A DNA stretch of 64,000 nt, from the NCBI RefSeq assembly GCF_018320785.1, contig NC_054866.1, forward strand, positions 38,851,000 through 38,914,999, written 5' to 3'. Below the pieces are notes generated by a model that did not search any database, was not told the origin of the DNA, and saw nothing but the letters and a program-made list of their open reading frames with translations. The position numbers and the translations under genes were made by a program. The first letter of the stretch is position 1. Every line of letters starts with the position of its first letter. Shown piece after piece: positions 13,201 through 25,400 of the stretch. The DNA is from Cheilinus undulatus. Its lineage: Eukaryota; Chordata; Actinopteri; Labriformes; Labridae.

Positions 13201-13394
13201 TAAAGCATGCAGCTAATCTTGATAAAAATTAGTGCTGTCAATTGATTAAAAAAATGAATCAAGTGAATCACATCACCATGCTGTGCTTTAGTTTTAGTAA
13301 TTTTAAGATTTTTAAACATTCTTGTTATCAAGTGTTTATTTTCATTATTTTTACTTCATGTACAGCACTTTGAAAGTGCTTTTTACTACAAAAT

Positions 13395-13431
<37 letters not shown>

Positions 13432-16400
13432 CATTATCTATAAATTAACATTTAAAATACTACCATTTACTTGTATTTTTGGTTGAGATAAATTAGTACA
13501 AGTATGGTGTTTCAATGAAGAAATATTAAACAAACTAGAGTTTTAAACTTATTTGTGGTTTGTAAATCAGAGTGTCTTAATTCACTGAGCAGTAAAATTC
13601 ATAAACTGCAAATGAGCCCAGCAGACAAACACATCAGGTACAAAATAACTTCTGCTGTAAAGTGAATGATCAGGTGTGCTGTTACCCCGAGGTAGCTGAC
13701 GTTGCTGACTGATGTCCAGTGGTCTCTCGTTAGTGTAATAAATGTAGCTCGGGCCAGCTGCTCCACTTTAGTTGTCTTTTTAGCTGTCATACAGTTTCAT
13801 GGATTCTTGTGACAGTAGTTCTCGTAGGGGTTCTGTGGTACGGGTCATCCGAGGCGACCTGGATGATGTCTTGAAGCCCCTTGTCGTCAACGATGTCGAT
13901 GGTCTGCAGTCTCTGGCGACCCATTAGTGATCTCATTTATCAGCTTAGATGTTGTCACTTTGGGGACAAATCTGGGTCTGCTGGACTGCGCTGGTGTAGC
14001 TTGGCGCTATGGCTTGATCCCGTTTTGTTGTCAGCGTCTTTGCTAACATTAGCAACATTAGCTATCATGGCTTGATCCCATGTTGTTGTTAGCGTCTTTG
14101 CTAGCATTAGCAACATTAGCTATCATGGCTTGATCCTGTGTTGTTAGCATCTTTGCTAACATTAGCAAAGATGTGTTTTTCCCAGAGGTGGTACTTCAGA
14201 CTCTGTGCTTTGGTGTAAAGACAGTTCATACCTGATTTTGTTTCATCCAGACTTCCATTAGGCAGCTTTTTAAATTGAAATTTGCTGTTAAGCAGACCTG
14301 GGTCTGTCTCCTCAATCATTACTGCTGGCTGTGTTTGACCCGCATTAACCTTTTCACCCCAGGGACGTAAACATCCGCGCAGGAGGACTAAGGGAGGAAG
14401 TTGTTCTCAAACTTAGTCATATGTGTAAATTGCGTTATTATATTTTTAACGCATTAAACTTTCAGGATTAATCACGAGCGTTAATGCGTTTATATTAACA
14501 GATCTGATAAAAATACATGCACTATTGATTCATTATTACAATTAATGCATTAACTCTGACAGCCCTAGTTTAAATTTATCAAACAGCCTATAAAAACATT
14601 AGCAGTAGAGAGGAAGCAGAAGCATGGTTAAAGTGGGTGTTAGGACAGAAGGATAGGATGCACTTATTTTAAAAGTCAGGACAAATACTGATACTAATGT
14701 TTGAAATTACAGTTTAGTTTATGCTGATTTTGATACTAGTGATTGTTTTGTTAGTGCTTTTGACATCCACAATGAAGACATTTTCCATCATGTCTGAGCA
14801 TGAAAAAGATCAGAGTTTGTCCAACAGGTAAAGTCTTTTACTCAATAGAAAGCCTTCTCTCTGAATAAGCATCTCGGTATACTAAATATCAGCACTAGAT
14901 TGAAACTACACAACAGTTAAAATCTGCTACACACATCAGTTCATGCCGATTTGCCAAGTCTATCAACAGAGCTGAGTTCAGTCAATGCTGATGTTGAACT
15001 GATGCATAGGTATATCCCTAACAGAAGCAGAAGTTCATGGCAATAAAATGTGACATTATTGATTATTAGCCCATTGCTCTGCTAGCGCCTGCTGTTTACA
15101 AGTATTTTTAAGCCCTCTCTCTATGCTTCTTCCTCTCCTTTTTTTCTTTTCACAACACAGTGTCAGTAAATTTGGCTAATCAGATCATGGTCTGACTGTA
15201 TCCATGTGCATGATGACCGTTCCCTGATTCCACTCTTCGCTGTGTTACACCTATCACAGTTTAAGTAACAATTTACAAACGGTTCAACTCACCAGATCCA
15301 ATAGCTAATGTGAAAGCATCTCCACAGGCAGCCATAGTGATGCCCTGCAGCCCAGGTACCAGGTAAGGCACCCGGCTGCTGCGACGGGAGCTGCAGCCAA
15401 TCTGACCATGTTGGTTGCTGCCAAAAGTGAAACACTGACCGTGCTCTGGAAAAAAAAAACATGGGTGAAAGTGTCTTTCAAACATCATTCTCAGTCTTAA
15501 GACCTGGAAATAAAAATAAATTTGATTCTAAATAAAACAAATTTAATACCAGGGGTAATTTTATCTTTATATTCACAGTTTTATTTAACTTTAGATATCA
15601 TAAGAAAGTTCAACATGTTAGTGAGCTCAACAAGCAACCCAAAAACTACTTTGGTACTGTTAAAGGATATGGTCTGGTTAGTCATTAATGAAACAGTGAC
15701 ACTCTTATTTCACATCATCATAAAGGAAGTAATGTAAAGTAAAAAGATGCAATTAAATTGGATTTTGTTAATTGTTAAAGGCAATAATTTACCTGTAACA
15801 GCAACGGAATGTGCTGTTCCAATGTCAATGTAAACAATCTTCTCATTGTTGAGTGAAGCTGATTGGACTGGAGTGAAAGAGTGGACTTCCTCCACATGAT
15901 TTGAGGGATGAGGTTCCTCCCCAGATGTTATTTTATCCAGCCCGAGCTTGTTGAATCTGACCCAGACAGAATAAAATCAAGGTATTTAGAACAAAGAAAT
16001 ATGCATTTCATTCAATTTTTTGTTTTAACGCTTTGTTCAGTGTCACCCAAAAACACATTTCTTACATTCATGATTTGTTTGCTGGCAGAGTTGTAATGGC
16101 ACCATTATTTTTAACGTTTATAGTAAAAATTGAACAAAATTGTTATTTTATTGGATGCCATGGCAACAAAAAGATGTCATCCAATTGTGGGTAATTTTTG
16201 TTGTTGTTTATGAACAGCAAAAATTGCAAGCTAACTCCAATATGCTGTCTAATTTGGACAAATATATCAGTGGTGTTTTAGTACAGGAACACTGAAACTA
16301 TACACTATATGGACAAAAGTATTCGGACGGCTGACCATTACACCAACAGAGACTGTAATGACATTGTATTCAAATAAATGTACTTTAACATGTAGTTGGC

Positions 16401-19400
16401 CCCACTTTTGTAGCTATAACAGCCTTTGTTCTTCTTGTAAGGCTTTCCACAAAATTTTGGAGCGTTTTGTGGATATTTGTTCCCATTCATTCTGTAGAAC
16501 ATTTATGAGGTCAGGCACTGATGTTGGACCAGAAGGCCTGTCTTGCAATCTTTGTCTCAGACAGTTTATCCCAAAGGTGCTTGATGGGGTTGAGGTCAGG
16601 GCTCTGTGTGGGCCAGTCATGTTCTTCCACAATGAACTGATCAAACCATGTCTTTATAGTTCTCGCTTTGTGCACTAGGGCACAGTCATGTTGGAATAGA
16701 AAACAGCCTTCCCCAAACTGTTGCCAAAAAGTTGGAAGCATGGCATTGTCCAAAATGTCTTGAAATGCTGAAGCTGAAGCTCCAGTCGCACAGTTTTGTG
16801 CTTAGATTAACGCCAATGGAAGTTCAGAACTCTTCAGCTTTGGAATCAGCAGAGCATCGGCAACTTCTACGCACCACATGCCTTAGCAGTTGTTGACATC
16901 ACCCTGTGGTTGTATGTGGTCTTCCGCTTAGTGACTGAGTTGCTGTTGTTCCTAAACGTTTCCACTTTCTAAAAATATCACTTACAGTTGACTGTGGAAT
17001 ATTCAGAAGGAATGAAATTTCACAAAGCGTCATATTGCAAAGGTGGTGTCCTTCATAGTACCACACTTGAAGTCAAAGAGCTCTTCAGAACAACCCATTT
17101 TGTATCATCAGTGTTTGCTTATGGAGACTGCATGGCTGGGTGCTTGATTTTATTCATCTGTGGGAACAGGTCTGACACAGATGGGGCCAAATACTATTTT
17201 CCATATAGTGTATTTTTTAAAAACTGCACAGCAACACCTCTGCTGTTCCCTCCTCTGCTTTCTCAAGGCATTACTTTTGCACTACTGTTGTCCCATCATC
17301 ACAGGGCACTAAAAGAACTTCACAAACACCAGAATTTGTTAACTTTTGAATCTGTAAATCTTTTTCAATGTCTCTCACTGCAGCTTTGGGTTAAATTAAA
17401 GGGAAAATCTGTCATTTTTTGCTAAAGCTTAAGTATGTTTAATACGAATGATCACAGAGCAAAAACAATTTCTGTTTTTTTGTTTGACCATGTGCTGTTG
17501 CAAACTATCAAAAATGTTGACAGCCATATTTGTTGCAGGTAGCTGCTATGACTCTGACTTTTAAGTACACAATGCTGATTGCAGCTGAACATCCGGTCCA
17601 AAGCCCCATTGTGGGAGAGAGACTGAGAATGAGAGAGAAGTGTCTGTCACTCTTGAAGAATGCTGTCTCACAGGTTGTGCACCATAGCTTTCCACCACAA
17701 CAGAGAAACGTGATCACATCACTTGTGTTTTAGGCTCTTTATACCGGCTTAGGAATGTTTTAAAATAGATTTGAAGATTTGCTAGTCATAAGGCAGGTCA
17801 TGGCCTTTCACCCTGCATTATGTTCACTTTATAAAAAACATAATACACTTGTTAAAGCTATGAGATGCTCCATTAAAGGTGATTTTGTTTGTTCTCTAGA
17901 CCCAGCTTAATACTTAAGGAACAGGACTTTTTGGAGTCTGATCATATAAAATATGTATTGTTATTAATTCATCTGTTTTATTTTGATGTCATGATGAGAA
18001 ACTTTCGAAAGTGATTAAAAAGTGCCTCCAATTAATCAATATAATTTCATCTAGAACCATCCCATTTGTGAGTGTGGGCTATATTTGATTGGATTTTATA
18101 AGGGGATATTAACAATGCATTGTAGGTGACAAACAAAAGAGTCTGACATGAAATTTATATGTTCCAAAGCTGATTATTACCTTAGTCTCACTGAGTCTAA
18201 CAGCCATAGAACTAGTCCCGTAAATAGAAAATAACTACCTGTTGCTTCCACATGCCATGATGCTGTGCTGAGTGCTGATAATCATGGAGCAGTCAACTCC
18301 ACACACAACCTTCTGGGCCTCAAATTCCACAGGTAAACACACCTGCTGAGGAGAGTTATGGGTGTCTTGAGTGCTGAGCCCGAGGCGACCTTCCAGACAG
18401 AAACAGGAATAAGAGACAAGGACAGTGTGTTCAATCTCACAGTGTGCTGAGATGCTGCTGTCATTAACATCAAACCAAAAGATGTACACTAAGATAGAAT
18501 GAGTGAGTCTGAAAACAAGAGACTCATTTACGATACCATTGTCTCCTCTTCCCCAGGCAAATACTTCTCTTTCATTGGTCACTGCGAGGACGTGGGAAGC
18601 ACCACATGATACCTGAACCAGCTCATAGCCGAGGAGGGCTTCTACGATCTTTGGCTGCATGTGTATCAGAAAAGACATTGATAACAAAAATCACCATCAT
18701 GCTATTTGTTTGGCTGCAAGCTTGAGTACATAATTTATGTTAAACTACAGTGAACAAAATATACAAGTAAAAAATATCACCATCATGGGATTATAAGTAT
18801 GTCTAGATTTATATGAGTTCAAATGTATATCTTATACATCCATTGGATTTACCATAGGGACAATTACTGCTTTTCATAGTATGTTGTAGATACTTCTAAT
18901 TACTGTCTTTACATTTGTCAACTAAAGGTTAAAATTTCAACCTTAAATCATAAGAAACCAACATTTTTTTCTTCTTACATTTTTAAACATATGTTGTCTA
19001 TAATAAGGGAAATTTCTTAACCTCCTATCTTCTTTTTATGCCAATGAAATATTTATCACTTAACAATATAACAGCAAGAGTCAAGCTCAACACATGTTGA
19101 CACACATGTGACACTCAGCAGCCAAGGTCAAGCTCAATGGCATCTCTTTTGCCTGGGCCTTTTCCCACCTGGTGGTATGCCCAGAGACCACTGGCATTTT
19201 TCGGGCCCTTGGGACATCCACAGCATGACCAGGGGCACATGGCAACCCTACCACCTGCCCGGCCAGAACCCTAGACCATGCTTACTTGCCAGATCTCAGC
19301 CTTACTCCACCTTAAAGGAGTGCTTTGTTATTTTTTCAAAAGATTATTTTGCCATTACCCTGGTAATATGAAGAACATCCGGAGCACCAGAGTTGTGTCA

Positions 19401-22400
19401 ATCCTCCTTCCCACTGCATGGTGCCCTCAGGTGGCTTACTTCTCTACATCTACACCTTACTTCAGCCTAAACTTTTGGCCCCAAAAAAGTTCTGCGCAGT
19501 ACTGTATATGTCACTGGATTCTTGGATACAGATTTTGTTCTGTTGGAATAAAACATTTTGGGTTTACAATAGTACTCTAATTGGTTAGACAACTATTTTC
19601 TAGAAAAGACATGAGGAGGTCTTACATGTAATAAAAACAGTTTGTTCACCATTGATAGCATATGTAATCTTCCTTAGGGGAGAGTTCCAGATATTTCAGA
19701 AATCTATGTACCTATTCTCAGATTATTATCTCTTTTAAATACTAGAGAAAAGGATTTCTGGCCAACAACAAGACAATTTCTAGAAAATATCTTAAGTTTC
19801 TAGTGTGGTTTTACCATAATTAAACACATAAAGCCTAAGGGAGCATGGTATGTCCACGGTATCCTATGGCAAATCTTGTGAAGACAGAAGGATGTATTAA
19901 AAAAAATATGAGAACCAGTCAGTGGTATGACTAATCCAAGAGCTATTTTTTATTTTGTCTCACTTGAAAAATACATTTTATTGAGTATATTTGTCTGGCT
20001 TCTTATGAAAAAAATTTTTTATCACACTTTGTTTTGGCCAAATTCACCTGGCAAGTCTACATAAACATCCCATTCAGAGATATTCCAAGCAAAAAAACAA
20101 GGCCTGAAATGCTTGTTGCTGATAAAAATATCTGCCAGTCTCTTAAAAAGAGACGTTCTAAGTAACTCAGATAAAAAAAAACACCTCTCAGTTCAAGACA
20201 CCCTACAAATAAAATTTGCTTGGAAGCTTGGCTGATATTTTTCCTTGTGCAAACATTTCAGGCCTTATCTTTTGTGTTTCATATCTTGAAATAAGATAAT
20301 ATGAATCTATCAGATGGCTTGTATAAAGTATCATGAGATATTTTCAATTGAATTATACAAGTACAGCTGATAAGACTTGAGTTTTGCCGTGCTGCTATTT
20401 GCATTTGATTCCACTTAGGTCAGACCAATCATAATGGCTTTTTGAATATCAAAGCATCTTAACAACCAGTATGTCTGCCACTTAAAACTTTCATCCAATC
20501 AGTGCTTAAAATCTGTACATAACATGACCCACAGTTCTAGTTTGTGAAATGTTGGCTACTAAACCATGTCATGCCAAATACTGGACTATTTTGTGGTACT
20601 AGAAGCCATTTGAACTAGATGCTCTACACCAGTGCCCAACCCGAGCAGCCTCCAGCTACATCACGTTTTGTTTCTTTGTTTCTGCTTGGCTGTAGCTTTA
20701 AGAGGCAATTTGGTCAACGCCCTTCTAATAACAACATTTGGAGGTGTATAATGAATACAGATGGTTCCAGGCTGATTCATACCTATCAAATGTCTGGTAA
20801 TAGGAGGATAGGTGTGACCTAGTGGTGACTAAAATCTGTTTACATAGTTGAGAAATACGACAAACATAAACTCAGGTGTCAATCAGCTGGGAACATTTAG
20901 CAACAATAAACTCAACAGAGCTGTTATAAATCAAAACAGGTCATTTTTAGTTGACCATTACAGAGGGTAGCTTTTTATTTAATAATACTGTGAGATTTAT
21001 GTATTTTACTTGTAAATATGTGACAGGTACCTGAGTAACATCGTTGAAGTTGCCATGACCTAGACAGCCGTTGCTCCCACTTCCAAACGTCATGATGATG
21101 CCCCTGTCTGCAAATTAGAAAGAAAAAGAAAAGGTGAAGGACACTGTAAGCAGATTGGTGCAGGTGTAATCTTATGTGGCCCAACAAATAGCTTTTAATC
21201 CATATTTAGGAGATGCTTAAAGTAAAAGTGATGAGAGAGGGTAAACTTTGCAGGGACGAAGTGTATTTAATCCTGTGCTATCTGACTACAGCCCCATAAA
21301 GAACACTGAAAAACAGATCTGCAGCAGTTTGTGTGTCTTTCAAACTGCTAGGCGAGCCTGCAGAGGTTTATTTTACATCCACTCTATCTGATCAAGTACA
21401 GAAAAAGAGCTGACTGTTTCCTCACTTTCATCTGTATGGTCAAATGCTGCCTCAGTGCTTTGCAGCCATCTTGTGTGAATGCATGCAGGGAGAAAAAGAG
21501 GATAAACATTGATTTCCTTTAGCTCAGCGCCCTGTACAACTGACTAGGCATGGATCTGTGATTTGTTTTTGCAAAGCAGAACAGGTCACCTACCTGTCAT
21601 GCAGGTAGTGAAGAGATCACCGCATGACACGGACTTGATGGTGACTCCAGACTGACCCTCCAGGAAACGTGAAATGAACTGAGGCTGCATCTGCTCAACC
21701 ACACCGGGCAGACTGGCCTCACCAGAACCCACCGATGGAGCCTGTGAGGAGAAATGATAATTAGCCGAGGGTGAACAAAAGGATAGTTCTTAAGGGCAGC
21801 ACTGTGAGAATAAAGATGCTGGATCCTGGAAGATTTAAGGGGAAAATCTCACCTCGGAGACACTAAAAAGAGCCATCAGCCTGTGAGATCAAACACTCTC
21901 CCTCTTGTTAAGTGGCAATATTTTACAGTCAGCCTCATTTAACTCTTAATTCTTGTACTGTAGCATTGTCTAGTTAAAGGAAAATACAACCCGAAATATG
22001 TTTCTTCCAGCAAAGTGGAGACATCTGTTAAGCCTGTGGGCTTATAAAGCAACTGCTGAGGAGAATTCACATAGGTATCTCTCCACAACATATTTTTTAC
22101 TCTAGTATGGTTATGATTCTACTGCAAAACCAGACATGTTCAATCAACAGGGTGGAAAGCTAAAAAAAGGAGGTCTATAATAGCCACAGTAAAAAAACAC
22201 ACAATTTGCTTCCAAAAACAAAAATTCAGTGTCTTAAATTTGATTGCATAAGACGAATAAAAAGATACATATAATACATATATGTTGACCTTTGGAAAAG
22301 TATGCTCATTTATATGCACTAAATACTTGGCTGGGGCTTCTTTTGCATGAATTACTACATCAATGCATTGTGGCATGGAGGTGATCAGTCTTTTAACCAC

Positions 22401-25400
22401 AGAAATACTGACATAAATGGTGATTAAAAATGTTCGATCATTTGACAGCCCTACTTTATAATAAATTCTCACATTATGATAATGATTTAAGAGCAATTTG
22501 CTTTGCAGCCCTACCCAGGAGTGTGTTAAAACCACAGCTCTAAGAGTTATATCAAGGATTTTTCCTCTAGCAGAAATTTCAGGGTTAACAGAAATACAGA
22601 CCTCCCATGTAATCAAACGTCCTGACTTGGTCACCCCCATCCTCTGAGTGCGGCCCAGAGACACTTGAAGCACCTCAGTGTTGAGCATCGGCAGACGAAG
22701 AGGTGATGAGATTCCACTTCCCCACGTGTATACTGAGGACAGCGGGAGGGAATGCACCTTTCCTGATCCTAAACTCACCAATCCATCTGCTTCAGCCAAA
22801 GAAATAACAATCTTTGTGGTTTAAGCACAATGATCAAACATGGTACAGCAAATAAATAAGAGAAGTATGGCTGACCTCTGGACCTGCTGGTGGGAACTCT
22901 CCCTCCTGGTCTGCCTTGAGGACCAGTCTGCACAGTAGACAGTGGTTTCTCAATCCTGGATTTAAAAAAACACAGAATGGACTTTTTTATTACATAAAAC
23001 TCCACTGATATCTGTCAGTCGCAAGTCATGCATTTAAAAGCTACCTGCGCATTTTGACATTGCCAATATCCGTGTAAAGGTTAAGCAGAGGCCTGATGCA
23101 TATGGGCAGAGCCATTATTTCATTGAGTTGAGGCCTTTTGGATGGATCCAGATTGAGCATATTGAGGATGAGCTGTCGCAGTTCAGGGCTGTATCGGTCT
23201 GAAATGGGAGCAAATGTTCCACTCATTATCTTCAGAACGAGGGCTGGCAGATTCTGCAAGGAAAAGTAAAGACACAAAAGTACCTATGATATTGTGAGGT
23301 ATTGATTCATGTTGGAATCAAAAGTCCATGCAAACTGATAAAGAGTTTGACATGGGATAAAAAAATACAAATACAATCTTCAATAGTTCAATTTCAATCG
23401 GCTGAAACTACAAACGTTTTTAATAACCACATCAAGGTAAGTACGGGTTATAAATAAAGAAAATGCTTCATGTACAGCAGCCTCGAAGGCCCTCTTCAGG
23501 CTTGCCAGCTCATATAGCACACAGCCCAAAGCCCAGATGTCGCTCTTCTGGTTGTACGGCTTTCCTTCACACAGCTCTGGGGAGATGTAGCATGGAGTCC
23601 CAACCACCTGCAGTGTGAAGCAAAAAAGGACGCATCATGTTACTATATCTGAAAAATCAACATATTAGAGCATGTTTGTCCTTGAGGTCTTGGAACTCCA
23701 CACTGATGGTAAATCTTTATCACCGTGTAAGCTTTGCTCTTGCTGACAAGGATTTTGGAGATGCCAAAATCACCAATTTTGACGATCATCTGGTGCTTGT
23801 CGAGGAGAATATTCTGCGTCTTCAGATCTCTGTGTAGAATAAGTTTGTTGTGGACGTGATAGAGTGCAAGTAAGATTTGAACGAAGAAGTGGAGAATGGT
23901 GTCCTCATCCAGCAGGGAGTTACAGCGTTTCTGTATGTAATCAGCCAATGTCCCACCTTCATGAGGAAAAATAAAGAGGAGGAAGTAAACATTAAGATGA
24001 TTACAATTAAAAAAAACTCACCTTTTTATCACATCACTGGCTTGAATAAAAAGCAGAGATGATGAAAACAAAGGCAATAAGTACTGAATATAACAGGCTT
24101 AATGAATAGAGCAGGAGGTGGAATTGTAACACATGTAGACTCAGAGCCTCTGTTTAAATAAACATACAATAGCAATGCCCTCCTGGATGCCCCTGTGAAA
24201 AGTGAAAAATTACAAATGTTCATACTGTAATACAGCATTGCATCACCTCGGAAGCTGTGGCATGCTGCTAAGTGACCATCTTTAAGGCAAAGTCATCAAG
24301 TGTGACTATATTTTCATTTTGTAATAAATGGTAAATCTTTAGTAAGAAGGTTCCTGGACGATCTTTTTATTATTTATTTTTAAGTCCACTGATAGTATGG
24401 GCAGTACTGCTCATAACCTTTGTTTTCTACCTTCATGTTCCTTGTATGTATAAACCTACTTGACAACATGCCTGGCTCTGATTCTGACATGTCATTTAGA
24501 AGATAATCCAGCACTTTATGAACACAAGCAGCTATAGTTTAGTCTCTGACCTGAAGACAAGAACAGCTAAAAGCATATCAGAACGTTTCTGTCTGAAAAA
24601 CAGCTCTGTGGTTTGCTGCAGAAATCTGGACTACTTGAACTGTCTTTTGTACATAATACCATGTAACTGACAGAGAAAGTGACCCATAGCATCATCAAGC
24701 ATACTGATACAAGGCATTTTCCCAGGCTTGATATGGGAAGGTATGGAACCCTACAGCACTGAACCATGGGAAAAGTGAACCATTAGACAATGAACAAAAG
24801 AGGCTCATGTAATAAGATATTACAGTGAGCTTACCTGGAGCATACTCCATGGCTATCATGAGTGCCTTGTCTTCCAGGAAGTTCTCATAGTACTCTATAA
24901 TATTTGGATGGTTGAGCAATTTCAGGACCTGACACTCGTTCTGAGCTGCCAGGCGCTCGTCTCTCGACATCTGCTCTACTGGGATCTCCTTCAGGATGAC
25001 AAAGGCCCCGTCACTGCGCCTGCGGCACAGGTGGACGATCCTGACAAGGGAGAGAAACGATGAAAAAAAAGACCAAGATTCTTTTCCACAGACAGGAAAG
25101 CAGGATGATCTTAGGTGGGTTAGGCCTTCTCTGCCAATGTCACTGAGCACTGGCACCACTTTGGTAGCATCTGGAAATATCTGAGGAGGAAGAAGTCTGT
25201 TACTATGACACTGAACCAGTGGTTTAACATGAAATAGTTCCTTGTATATTATTGCTTCACTTTGAGAAGTAAATCACTAACATCAAAGCATTTAAAGCAC
25301 TTTGCTTCACAATTTCATTGTTAACCATATCTGCAATTCATTCATTCTGCTTTCAGTACTTACTGACTATCACTTACTATCACACATTGTCATTTCACAG

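Larger units (their letters stand above)
13230..14567. mobile_element. hAT-like element with AGNGCTGTCA ends (composite)
   Basis: The left end reads tagtgctgtcaattgattaa; the right end reads attaactctgacagccctag, so the termini are inverted copies around 'gctgtca'. This is a widespread teleost repeat type. Flanking 8-mers match only weakly, so the target duplication is not proven. The interior includes an (ATT)n microsatellite and a three-copy tandem repeat. Confidence 0.5.
11017..15292. repeat. nek8 intron 13: repeat-bearing, no gene seen
   Basis: A 4.3 kb intron between RCC1 exons. It contains a hAT-like copy (13230-14567) with a LINE-tail-like motif, an ATT microsatellite and a 58-bp tandem repeat. 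The rest is unremarkable AT-rich DNA with no conserved exon on either strand. Confidence 0.5.

Noticed and set aside
16988-17425. 145-codon plus-strand frame
   Set aside because: It runs from inside the Tc1 copy across its right end into flanking intron; no conserved domain.
22140-22601. Long minus-strand open frame continuing from nek8 exon 7
   Set aside because: It is intron read-through past a donor (GAG then GTCTGT), and the sequence contains a dispersed repeat; the next conserved exon is at 21741.
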